Shown here piece by piece: positions 34,772 through 42,370 of a stretch of 64,000 nt of DNA. A program made the translations under genes and the position numbers. Within the stretch, counting starts at the first letter, position 1; each line of letters opens with the position of its first letter. Origin of the DNA: Thermocatellispora tengchongensis (GTDB taxonomy: Bacteria; Actinomycetota; Actinomycetes; Streptosporangiales; Streptosporangiaceae); contig NZ_JACHGN010000024.1 in assembly GCF_014202315.1 (NCBI RefSeq), positions 1 through 64,000 of the forward strand, written 5' to 3'. Below the pieces are notes generated by a model. It worked only from the letters and a program-made list of their open reading frames with translations, was not told the DNA's origin and ran no database searches.

Positions 34772-35340
34772 GGGTCTCCGTAGTTGTGGTAGCCGGCGGT
34801 CTCCCAGAAGCCCGGCTCGTCGTCGTGCAGCAACTGGATGCCGCGCACCCACTTGGCGCTCTTCCACAGGTACAGGTGCGGGACCAGCAGCCGGGCCGGG
34901 CCGCCGTGCTCGGGTTCCAGGGGCTCGCCCTCGAACTCGTAGGCGATCCACGCCTGGCCGTCGAGGAGGTCCTGCAGCGGCAGGTTGGTGGTGTAGCCGC
35001 CGTAGGAGTGGACCAGGGCGTACTCGGCGGCGCTCTCGACGTCCTCGAACAGGGTGTCCAGCGACACCCCGCGCCAGGACGTGCCGAGCTTGGACCACTT
35101 GGTGACGCAGTGCAGGTCCACGGTCGGGGTCTGCGCGGGCAGCGCCATCAGCGCGGCCCAGTCCCAGGCGTGCTTCTCCCCGGTCTCGGTGGTGATCGTG
35201 AACTCCCAGTCCTCGGTACGCAACCGGGGCGTGGGCCCGGCCGACAGCACGGGGAAGTCGGTCACGAGATACTGCCCCGGAGGCAGATCCGGGTCGCCGG
35301 ACCGCCGCCGTCCGAAGAAGCCACGAGACACGGTGGCCAT
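34741..35340 (-). CDS. Molybdopterin-dependent oxidoreductase (sulfite oxidase-like, YedY-like)
   Basis: A 199-residue protein of the SUOX/YedY Moco-binding fold. The molybdenum-ligating Cys is in DLHCVTKWS, and conserved HSYGGYTTNLPL and GGPARLLVPHLYLWKSAKWV segments surround the pocket. It lacks the dimerisation domain of animal sulfite oxidase and lacks a Tat signal, so it is cytoplasmic. It may reduce oxidised thioethers or sulfoxides with electrons from the next gene. The start is ATG 35340. It is the first gene of a three-gene overlapping operon (oxidoreductase, reductase, DUF6510). Confidence 0.87.
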   Translation of the reverse strand: MATVSRGFFGRRRSGDPDLPPGQYLVTDFPVLSAGPTPRLRTEDWEFTITTETGEKHAWDWAALMALPAQTPTVDLHCVTKWSKLGTSWRGVSLDTLFEDVESAAEYALVHSYGGYTTNLPLQDLLDGQAWIAYEFEGEPLEPEHGGPARLLVPHLYLWKSAKWVRGIQLLHDDEPGFWETAGYHNYGDPWREQRYWGD

Positions 35341-35441
35341 GGCGTCTCACCTCCGTAGCAGAGCGCCCGACAAGCGTGCCGGATTGCCACGGGAGTGACA
35401 AGCAGCCCGCCTTGTCCAGTTTCGCATGTCGTTCTCGCCGG

Positions 35442-36083
35442 TCACGGGCGGCGGCGGTAGGCGCGCAGCCACAGGTCGATCCCGGCGTCCACGATGGCGT
35501 CGAGCTCGTCGTCGGGAAGCTCGCGCAGGCCGAACCGGCTGCGGTCGAGCGCGTCGTTGAGGGTCAGCACCACGAGCTGGTGGGCGGCGAGCGCGGGGTC
35601 GGCCACGTCGAGGACGCCGGTGGCGGCCTGCCGCTCGATCTCGCGGGCGAGCGACAGCTCGAAGGGCGAGCGGACCTGGGTCCATTCCGCCAGCAGCTCG
35701 GGGTGGCGCATCTGCTCGGTGATGACCAGGCGGCGGACGGCGGCGACGTCTCCCTGCCGGTTCAGCCGCGCCATGAGCCGGAACGTCGTACGCAGGTCGT
35801 GCTCAAGGTCGCCGGTGGCGGTCAGCCTGCCCGCGAACACATCCGCTGAGCCCGCGGTGACCGCGTGCTGCACCGCCTGGACGACCGCGGTGAACAACTG
35901 CTGCTTGCCGGCGAAGTTGTTGTAGATCGTCTGCTTCGACACCCCCGCCTCGGCGGCGATGACGTCGAGGTTCGCGTCGGTGTAGCCGTGCCGCAGGAAC
36001 ACCCGTTTGGCGGCCTCGATGATCTCCTGCCGCTTCCCGGGGCGGCCCCGGCGCCGGGGGGCCGCTTGACTTTCTGGACTCAC
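35442..36083 (-). CDS. TetR-family repressor
   Basis: A 213-residue one-component repressor. The DNA-binding helices lie in REIIEAAKRVFLRHGYTDAN-like sequence with AGVSKQTIYNNFAGKQQLFT as the recognition helix. The C-terminal ligand domain is poorly conserved, as usual. The frame extends to ATG 36101, but GTG 36083 is preferred: a TATTGT -10 element (36091-36096 on the reverse strand) ends 8 bases upstream, and no Shine-Dalgarno exists, suggesting a leaderless transcript. The GTG sits inside operator 1. It is divergent from the monooxygenase gene and probably represses both. Confidence 0.88.
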   Translation of the reverse strand: MSPESQAAPRRRGRPGKRQEIIEAAKRVFLRHGYTDANLDVIAAEAGVSKQTIYNNFAGKQQLFTAVVQAVQHAVTAGSADVFAGRLTATGDLEHDLRTTFRLMARLNRQGDVAAVRRLVITEQMRHPELLAEWTQVRSPFELSLAREIERQAATGVLDVADPALAAHQLVVLTLNDALDRSRFGLRELPDDELDAIVDAGIDLWLRAYRRRP

Positions 36084-36090
36084 GAGTCCA
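36075..36090. promoter_or_regulatory. TetR operator 1
   Basis: TGGACT-CACG-AGTCCA is a perfect 6-4-6 palindrome overlapping the leaderless start of the TetR gene. Its center is 35 bp from operator 2. Confidence 0.75.
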
Positions 36091-36109
36091 ACAATAGCCA
36101 AGGAATAAC

Positions 36110-36125
36110 TGGACTATCGAGTCTA
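36110..36125. promoter_or_regulatory. TetR operator 2
   Basis: TGGACT-ATCG-AGTCTA matches operator 1 with one change in the right arm. It is 14 bp before the monooxygenase ATG, so repressor binding would block its promoter. Confidence 0.75.
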
Positions 36126-36139
36126 AGAAAGGTGGGGAC

Positions 36140-37684
36140 ATGGCCGACGAAGACGTGGTGATCGTGGGCGGCGGGCCCAACGGGCTGATGACGGCGATCG
36201 AGCTGGCGCTCGGCGGGGTACGGCCGCTGGTGCTGGAGCGGCTGCCGGAGCCGGCCACACTGCCCAAGGCCAACGGCCTGGTCGGCCGGGTCGTGCAGGC
36301 GATGGACTACCGCGGCCTGTACGAGCGCTTCAGCGGCGAGCCCGGTCCGCCCACCCCGGCCCCGTACTTCTCCTTCGGCGCCCTGACCCTGGACATGGCC
36401 GGGTGGGACGGCAACGCGCTCTACACCCTGCCCATCCCGCAGCGCCGGATCGAGGAACTGCTGGAGCGGCGGGCGTCGGAACTGGGCGTACGCATCCGGC
36501 GCGGGCACGAGGTGACCGGGCTGGGTCAGGACGCCGGCGGCGTGACGGTGGACGTACGAGGCCCGCAGGGCGGCTATGAGCTGTGCGCGCGGTTCCTGGT
36601 CGGCGCGGACGGCGGGCACAGCACGGTCAGGAAGCTGGCCGGGATCGGCTTCCCCGGGGTGACCGAGGAGCGTTTCGCCGGGCACACCGGGCAGGCTCTG
36701 ATCGACGCGCCGGTCGCCGTGCCCGGCGGCCACGGCGATCTGGACGTCCCCGGGGTGGGCCGGCTGCGTCCGGCGTCGTTCCTGCGCACCGAGCGCGGCT
36801 GTTTCGCGCACGCGATGTTCCGGCCGGGCGTCTACAGCGTCGCCGCCTTCGAGTGGGACCGGCCGCCCGCCGCGGAGGCGACGTTCCAGGACCTGCGGGC
36901 GGCGGTCTGCCGGGTCCTCGGCGCGGAGATCCCGATGAGCGAGCCGCCCGCCGAGCAGGGCGGGGCGTCGGTCAGGGTGCACGCCGGGATCAACTCCCGG
37001 CTGGCGGCGCGCTATCGCGCGGGCCGGATGTTCCTGGTCGGCGACGCCGCGCACGTCCAGTCCTCGGTGGGCGGGCCGGGGCTGAACCTGGGGCTGCAGG
37101 ACGCGCTCAACCTGGGCTGGAAGCTGGCCGCGACCGTACGCGGCTGGGCGCCGGAGGACCTGCTGAGCACCTACGAGTCGGAACGCCGGCCGGTGGCCGA
37201 GCGAGTGATCATGCACAGCCGGGCGCAGACGGCCCTGCTGTCCCCGGGGCCGGACATCACCGCGCTGCGCGAGGTGTTCGGCGAGCTGCTGCGCGAGCCG
37301 GGCAACGTGCGGCACATCTCCGACCTGATGTCGGGCGCGGACACCCGCTACCCCGCCGGGTACGCCCCCGCCCACGCCCTCGCCGGCGGTTGGATGCCGG
37401 ACCTGCCGCTGGCCGGGCGGGCCACCAGGGTGGCCGAACTGCTGCGTACGGCCCGGCCGCTGCTGCTCGACCTGGCCGGGCGACCGGAGTCGGTGGCGGC
37501 CGGCGCGGAGTGGGGTGAGCGGGTGGCGGTCGCCACCGCGTACGCCGAGGACCGTCCCGCCGACGCGGTACTGATCCGCCCCGACGGCTACGTGGCCTGG
37601 GCCGCCACCGGGCGGCCCGACCCCGACGGGCTCAGGCTGGCCCTGCGCACCTGGTTCGGCGACCCTCCGGCGCCGGTGGCGTAG
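36140..37684 (+). CDS. Class A FAD-dependent aromatic monooxygenase
   Basis: A 514-residue flavoprotein hydroxylase (PheA/TfdB or aromatic polyketide hydroxylase type). The FAD-binding GxGxxG is VVIVGGGPNGLMTAIELA, the DG motif is GADGGHSTVRK and the GD motif is FLVGDAAHVQSSVGGPGLNL. A C-terminal thioredoxin-like domain ends in LRTWFGDPPAPVA. Relatives hydroxylate antibiotics or aromatic compounds; some, such as rifampicin monooxygenase, inactivate drugs, and its control by a drug-type TetR is consistent with that. The ATG 36140 follows GGTGGGG. The substrate cannot be read from the sequence. Confidence 0.9.
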   Translation: MADEDVVIVGGGPNGLMTAIELALGGVRPLVLERLPEPATLPKANGLVGRVVQAMDYRGLYERFSGEPGPPTPAPYFSFGALTLDMAGWDGNALYTLPIPQRRIEELLERRASELGVRIRRGHEVTGLGQDAGGVTVDVRGPQGGYELCARFLVGADGGHSTVRKLAGIGFPGVTEERFAGHTGQALIDAPVAVPGGHGDLDVPGVGRLRPASFLRTERGCFAHAMFRPGVYSVAAFEWDRPPAAEATFQDLRAAVCRVLGAEIPMSEPPAEQGGASVRVHAGINSRLAARYRAGRMFLVGDAAHVQSSVGGPGLNLGLQDALNLGWKLAATVRGWAPEDLLSTYESERRPVAERVIMHSRAQTALLSPGPDITALREVFGELLREPGNVRHISDLMSGADTRYPAGYAPAHALAGGWMPDLPLAGRATRVAELLRTARPLLLDLAGRPESVAAGAEWGERVAVATAYAEDRPADAVLIRPDGYVAWAATGRPDPDGLRLALRTWFGDPPAPVA

Positions 37685-37687
37685 CGC

Positions 37688-39124
37688 TCAGCGGGTGGCG
37701 GCCCGCTCGCGGGGGAGGATCGCCATCGCCACGATCGCCGAGAGCAGGAGCAGGGCGGTGCCGACGATGAAGGCGCGGCTGTAGCCGGCGGCGGGTGCGC
37801 CGTGGACGGCCGCGGCCACGGTGGCCAGGGCGGCCAGGCCGAGCGAGCCGCCCACCTGGCGCGAGGTGTTCAGCAGGCCGGACAGCAGGCCCGCCTCGCC
37901 GGGGCCCGCGCCCGAGGTGCCGGCCAGCGCGGCCGGGGTGAAGGCCAGCGAGCCCCCGAAGCACATGACCAGGCCGGGCAGCAGCACGCCGGTCACGTAG
38001 TCGCCGGCCATGACCGCCTGCCAGGCGAACCCGGCCGCGCCGATCAGCGAGCCGGCGGCGACCAGCGTACGGCGGCCGAAGCGGGGCATCAGCCGCGCCG
38101 ACAGCCGGGAGCTCGCCATCATGGTCAGCGTGTGCGGGATGAAGGCCAGCCCGGTCTGGACCGGGGTGTAGCCGAGATCGACCTGCATGTGCAGCGACAT
38201 GAAGTACCACATCGCGATGTACGCCGCGCCCGTGATCAGCATCACCAGCGTGCCGCCCGCCACCTGCCGGGAGCGGAGGAGGTGGAGCGGCACCAGCGGT
38301 GTGCGGCCGCGTCCGGTCAGGCGCCGCTCCCACAGCAGGAACGCGCCCAGCGCCACCGTCCCGGTCGCGAGCGGGGCGAGCGTCTGCCAGGCCGCCCAGC
38401 CGTACGTTTCGCTCTGCACGGTGCCGAACGCCACCAGCGAGATGCCCGACGTGACCAGGATCGTGCCCAGCACGTCCAGGCCGCCGCCGCCGAGGCGCAC
38501 CCGGCTCTCGGCCAGCAGCGGCACCGCCGCCGCCACGATGGCCACCCCGACCGGCACGTTGATCAGCAGAATCCAGCGCCAGGACAGGTACTCCGTCAGC
38601 ACCCCGCCCAGGATTCCGCCGACGGCCCCGCCCACCGCGCCGACGGCGGTCCAGGACGCGATGGCCCGGGTGCGGCGTGGCCCCTCGGTGAAGGTGGTGG
38701 TCAGGATCGTCAGCGTGGCGGGCGCGAGCACGGCGGCGCCGAGCCCCTGCACGACCCGCGCCGCGATCAGCAGCCCGGGGGTGTCGGCGAGCCCGCCGAG
38801 CAGGCTGGACACCGTGAACAGGGTCACCCCGGCCACGAACACCCGCTTGCGCCCGGCCAGGTCGGCGATCCGGCCGCCGAGCAGCAGCAATCCGGCGAAC
38901 GTCAGCGAGTAGGCGTTGACCACCCACTGCAGCCCCGTGTCGTCGAAGCCGAGGTCGGCCTTGATGGCGGGCAGCGCGATGTTGACGATCGAGACGTCCA
39001 GCACCACCATGAACTGGCCCAGACAGGCCAGCACCAAAACGGCGCCGTACGCACGCGAGCCCCCCTCGGGGGCAAGCCGCGCGGTGGACTTTTCCTGCTC
39101 TGCCCCCTGACTCACCTGCGACAT
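37688..39124 (-). CDS. MFS drug exporter, DHA2 (14-TMS) family
   Basis: A 478-residue 14-helix antiporter of the EmrB/QacA type. Motif C in TM5 lies in AVGGAVGGILGGVLTEYLSW and motif A in GGRIADLAGRKRVF. It exports hydrophobic drugs using the proton gradient. The cytoplasmic N-terminus is short (MSQVSQGAEQEKS). It is convergent with the monooxygenase gene and shares only 3 bp of spacing, so a joint role in resistance is possible though not regulated from the same promoter. Confidence 0.92.
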   Translation of the reverse strand: MSQVSQGAEQEKSTARLAPEGGSRAYGAVLVLACLGQFMVVLDVSIVNIALPAIKADLGFDDTGLQWVVNAYSLTFAGLLLLGGRIADLAGRKRVFVAGVTLFTVSSLLGGLADTPGLLIAARVVQGLGAAVLAPATLTILTTTFTEGPRRTRAIASWTAVGAVGGAVGGILGGVLTEYLSWRWILLINVPVGVAIVAAAVPLLAESRVRLGGGGLDVLGTILVTSGISLVAFGTVQSETYGWAAWQTLAPLATGTVALGAFLLWERRLTGRGRTPLVPLHLLRSRQVAGGTLVMLITGAAYIAMWYFMSLHMQVDLGYTPVQTGLAFIPHTLTMMASSRLSARLMPRFGRRTLVAAGSLIGAAGFAWQAVMAGDYVTGVLLPGLVMCFGGSLAFTPAALAGTSGAGPGEAGLLSGLLNTSRQVGGSLGLAALATVAAAVHGAPAAGYSRAFIVGTALLLLSAIVAMAILPRERAATR

Positions 39125-39226
39125 TCTAGGGAGTGAGGATTTTCCGCCTCACACCGGGAACCGCCATGGGCCGATCGGCCAAGTACCGGGTGATCGACCG
39201 CAGGGATCCCCCGAGAGGACAACGAC

Positions 39227-39817
39227 GTGGCGAGCGCCCGGGCACTACTCGACGGCGCGGCCATGGACGACTCGTCATTGATCGAGCGTTCGCTGGCCGA
39301 GCCGGAACTCTTCGCGGTGCTGTTCGACCGGCACAGCGACGAGATCTTCCGCTACACCGCCCGCCGGCTGGGCGCCGAGATCGCCGAGGACGCGGTGGCG
39401 GACGTGTTCCTGATCGCCTTCCGCCGCCGCCACCGTTACGACGCCGCCCGCGCGGACGCCCGGCCGTGGCTGTACGGCATCGCCACCAACGTCGTCGCCC
39501 AGAACCGCCGGGCCGAGCGGCGGCGCAACCGGGCCATGGCCCGCATCGCGCCCGACCGGCCGGGCAGCTTCGACGAGCGCAGCGCCGAGCGCGTCACCGC
39601 CGAACGGCTCCAGCCGAGGCTGGCGCGCATCCTGCTCGGCCTGAGCGCGGCGGAGCGGGACCTGCTCCTGCTCGTGGCCTGGGCCGAGCTCACCTACGAG
39701 GACGCCGCCCAGGCCCTGGGCATCCCCATCGGCACCGTACGCTCCCGCCTGCACCGCGTACGCGCGAAGGTGCGCCGGGCGCTGGGCGGCGCCGACCCCT
39801 TCGACCCCGACGCATGA
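39227..39817 (+). CDS. ECF-type RNA polymerase sigma factor
   Basis: A 196-residue sigma-70 of the ECF group. Region 2 is RHSDEIFRYTARRLGAEIAE with VADVFLIAFRRR; region 4 is TYEDAAQALGIPIGTVRSRL. Its start is GTG 39227 (ATG 39263 is an alternative). The downstream CU044_5270-type membrane protein, 16 bp away, is the usual partner of this sigma group and probably anti-sigma. The two sit in a small rightward operon behind a promoter near 39130-39200. Confidence 0.9.
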   Translation: MASARALLDGAAMDDSSLIERSLAEPELFAVLFDRHSDEIFRYTARRLGAEIAEDAVADVFLIAFRRRHRYDAARADARPWLYGIATNVVAQNRRAERRRNRAMARIAPDRPGSFDERSAERVTAERLQPRLARILLGLSAAERDLLLLVAWAELTYEDAAQALGIPIGTVRSRLHRVRAKVRRALGGADPFDPDA

Positions 39818-39833
39818 GCTGGAGAGACCTCCC

Positions 39834-40904
39834 ATGATGGACGAAGAGATCAAGGTGTTCGCGGACGCCCGCCCGGCCGCGCCCTCGTACGGAGGGGAGG
39901 CGCGCGAGCGCGCGAGGCGCCGCCTGATGGCGGAGGCGGGGCGCCGCCGCACGTTCCCGCTGCTCGGCGGCGCGACGGGGGCGCGCCGCTTCCTGGGCTG
40001 GCAGGCCGTGGGCGCGTTCGCCGTGACGGTGGCCCTGGTGGGCGGGGTCACCGTCGCCGTCGGCTCGCAGGGCGGCCCCGCCTCCGTGGCCGGGCCCGCC
40101 TCGCGCCCGGAGTCGGCGGTCGTGGCCCGGTCCGGCGACTTCCCGGAACTGGAGCCGAAGCCCGGCCAGTTCCTGCTGTTCGAGTCCACGACCATGTACA
40201 CGAGCGAGGGCGACGGCGAGATCTGGCTCTACCGCACCAACCGCAAGATGTGGCGTCCGGTGCACGGCGGCACGTCGGGTCTGCTGGAGATCGAATGGCT
40301 TGAGCCCCGGCCGTACCCCGGGCAGACGGTGCCGGAGGTGGCGAAGGAGGATGCGGAGGTCACCTCGCACTACGAGATCAAGGGCTACTGCCCCGGCGCG
40401 CCCGAGGAGGTGCGCCGCGACTACGCGTACCTGAGCACGCTCCCGGCGGACGCCGGGGAGATGCGCGCGTTCCTCTACCGGCAGCCGCACGGCGACGACG
40501 GCGACGACGACGCGTACGCCTTCGACGCCCTCAACGAGCTGTTCCGGGAGTCGTACATGCCGAGGGCGCAGCGCGAGGCCGCCTTCGAGGCCGGCAGGAC
40601 GATCCCGGGCGTGACGGTGGCGCAGGACGTCGAGGACGCCGCGGGCCGCAAGGGCATCGCGCTCGGCCGGGAGCAGCACGGCCTGCTCACCCAGCTCATC
40701 TTCGACCCGGAGACGTTCGACTTCCTCGGCGAGCGCGGCACGGTGACCGGCACGGTGACTCCGCCGGCCCCCGTGGGCAGCACCCTCGCCCTGACCGCGC
40801 AGACCGGCGTCACGGTGGTGGACGCGCTGCCCGAGGACGTCACCGACGTCAATCCGGACGGAAGCTGCGACCCGGCCGGCGGGACGCGCGAGCCCGTCGG
40901 CTGA
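39834..40904 (+). CDS. CU044_5270-family membrane protein (putative anti-sigma partner)
   Basis: A 356-residue protein with a cytoplasmic N-terminal segment, one transmembrane helix (about 53-75) and a large exterior domain (about 90-356). Cytoplasmic residues about 1-45 (MDEEIKVFADARPAAPSYGG) would bind the sigma factor. The exterior end is Asp/Gly-rich. These proteins are known mainly from genomes and are commonly placed directly after an ECF sigma gene; anti-sigma activity is inferred from context. It starts at ATG 39834 with TGGAGAGACC upstream. Confidence 0.85.
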   Translation: MMDEEIKVFADARPAAPSYGGEARERARRRLMAEAGRRRTFPLLGGATGARRFLGWQAVGAFAVTVALVGGVTVAVGSQGGPASVAGPASRPESAVVARSGDFPELEPKPGQFLLFESTTMYTSEGDGEIWLYRTNRKMWRPVHGGTSGLLEIEWLEPRPYPGQTVPEVAKEDAEVTSHYEIKGYCPGAPEEVRRDYAYLSTLPADAGEMRAFLYRQPHGDDGDDDAYAFDALNELFRESYMPRAQREAAFEAGRTIPGVTVAQDVEDAAGRKGIALGREQHGLLTQLIFDPETFDFLGERGTVTGTVTPPAPVGSTLALTAQTGVTVVDALPEDVTDVNPDGSCDPAGGTREPVG

Positions 40905-40916
40905 CCTTCCGGGAAT

Positions 40917-40933
40917 ATACCCCCCATGGGTAT
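40917..40933. promoter_or_regulatory. CsoR-type operator
   Basis: ATACCC-CCCAT-GGGTAT is a 6-5-6 palindrome resembling known CsoR copper operators (A/T-flanked C/G runs). A second inverted pair, GGGTATGG (40928-40935) and CCATACCC (40952-40959), follows. Both stand between the upstream gene and the DUF4396 start. Confidence 0.65.
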
Positions 40934-40980
40934 GGTTGAGAGGGCCGGCAGCCATACCCATGGAGGACGCGGAGGTACCG

Positions 40981-41457
40981 ATGGCGCACCATCACGAACA
41001 CGCCCGGCACGGCCACGGGAAGGCGACGTGGCGCATGGCGGCGTCGGCCACCCTGCACTGCCTCACCGGCTGCGCCATCGGCGAGGTGCTGGGGCTGGTG
41101 ATCGCCACCGCGCTGGGCTGGGGCGACGTGCCGTCGATCGCGCTGGCCGTCGTGCTGGCGTTCTTCTTCGGCTACCTGCTCACGCTGATGCCGCTGCGCC
41201 GGGCGGGCGTGGGCTGGGGCAGCGCCATCAAGCTGGCCCTGGCCGCCGACACGGTCTCGATCCTGGTCATGGAGATCGTGGACAACGGGGTCATGCTGGC
41301 CGTCCCCGGTGCCATGGACGCCGCCCTGACCTCGGTCCTGTTCTGGGGCGCCCTCGCCTTCAGCCTCGCGGTGGCCTTCGTGGTCACCACCCCGGTGAAC
41401 AAGTGGATCATCGGCAAGGGCCGGGGGCACGCGGTGGTGCACGCCTACCACCAGTGA
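40981..41457 (+). CDS. DUF4396 membrane protein, His-rich N-terminus
   Basis: A 158-residue membrane protein with four predicted helices, matching DUF4396. The N-terminus HHHEHARHGHGK is a metal-binding histidine cluster, and the body has an HCLTGCAIGEVLG segment with two Cys and a Met-rich core. ATG 40981 is chosen because GGAGG lies 5 bases upstream; the open frame to 40936 is not used. The CsoR-type operator before it suggests copper-inducible expression, with the CsoR encoded at 2206 as the most likely regulator. A copper-handling role is inferred. Confidence 0.82.
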   Translation: MAHHHEHARHGHGKATWRMAASATLHCLTGCAIGEVLGLVIATALGWGDVPSIALAVVLAFFFGYLLTLMPLRRAGVGWGSAIKLALAADTVSILVMEIVDNGVMLAVPGAMDAALTSVLFWGALAFSLAVAFVVTTPVNKWIIGKGRGHAVVHAYHQ

Positions 41458-41500
41458 CCCTTTTCCACCCTCCCGCCCCTGCGAACCGGGGTTCGGTGGG

Positions 41501-42271
41501 TCAGGCCCGCGCTATCAGATGTTCGATGCCGTCCAGGATGCGCTGGAGGCCGAACTCGAAGGCCCGGTCGGGAGCCGCCGCCGCGTTGTAGGCCGCGCCG
41601 GCGGCGGCGCCCACTCTGGCCGCGGTGGGGTGGCGGTCGGCGTCGAAGACCTTCTCCAGCAGCGGGGCCCATTCCTGCCACCACTGCTCGTCGGTCTTGC
41701 CGGTGTCGCGCTCCACCTGGCGCTGCTCCACGGCGGTGCGCACGGCGCCGTGCACGTAGTCGGACACCAGGGTGACCACCAGGTCCATCTCGATGTCGGT
41801 GAGGCCCAGGCCGTCCACGGCGCGCAGGTCGCGGTCGTACTTGGCGATCATGTTGGGGCCGAGGACCGGGCGGACCGTGGTGACGACCTGGAGCAGCCAG
41901 GGGTGGCGCAGGTAGAGGTCGCGGCTCTGGCGGGCGATGCGGGCCAGGCGGGCGCGCCAGCCCTCCTCCGCGGCCGGGTCCTCCTCCACGAGGGTCTCGC
42001 CGATCACGGTGTCGAGCATCACGTCGATCAGCTCGGCCTTGCCGGGGACGTAGGTGTACAGCGACATGGCCGTCACGCCGAGCTTGTCGGCGACGCGCCG
42101 CATGGACAGCGCGGCCAGGCCCTCGGCGTCGGCGATCTCGATGGCGACCCGGGCGATCCCGGCGACGGTGAACCGGGGCTTGGGCCCGCGCTTGGGACGG
42201 GAGTCCTGAAGGCCCCACAGCAGCTCGATGCTGCGCTTGGGGTCGCCGCCGCTCGTCTGCTCCGTGGTCAC
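41501..42271 (-). CDS. TetR-family repressor of the drrABC cassette
   Basis: A 256-residue TetR protein with the class-1 drug-type C-terminal domain. The DNA-binding part is VAGIARVAIEIADAEGLAAL followed by the recognition helix in SMRRVADKLGVTAMSLYTYV. It ends with RAFEFGLQRILDGIEHLIA, typical of this subfamily. The start is GTG 42271 with GGAG about 10 bases upstream. It is divergent from the ABC genes, and an inverted repeat covering both promoters lies between them. Confidence 0.9.
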   Translation of the reverse strand: MTTEQTSGGDPKRSIELLWGLQDSRPKRGPKPRFTVAGIARVAIEIADAEGLAALSMRRVADKLGVTAMSLYTYVPGKAELIDVMLDTVIGETLVEEDPAAEEGWRARLARIARQSRDLYLRHPWLLQVVTTVRPVLGPNMIAKYDRDLRAVDGLGLTDIEMDLVVTLVSDYVHGAVRTAVEQRQVERDTGKTDEQWWQEWAPLLEKVFDADRHPTAARVGAAAGAAYNAAAAPDRAFEFGLQRILDGIEHLIARA

Positions 42272-42298
42272 GTCGCCATTCTCCTCTGGAAATCCCGC

Positions 42299-42327
42299 TG
42301 GAAACTCTCTACAGCGTAAGCTATACT
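42299..42327 (+). promoter_or_regulatory. Promoter of the drrABC cassette
   Basis: TGGAAA, a 17-bp spacer and TATACT (42322-42327). The left operator arm lies in the spacer, so the repressor would block polymerase. Confidence 0.5.
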
Positions 42328-42356
42328 CGCCGCGTTACTCCATACACCGTAGAGAG
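42305..42356. promoter_or_regulatory. TetR operator (inverted repeat)
   Basis: CTCTCTAC (42305-42312) pairs perfectly with GTAGAGAG (42349-42356), separated by 36 bp. Extended halves CTCTACAGCGTAAGC and its near-mirror CCATACACCGTAGAG indicate two half-sites. Confidence 0.6.
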
Positions 42357-42370
42357 ATATGGAGATGGTC

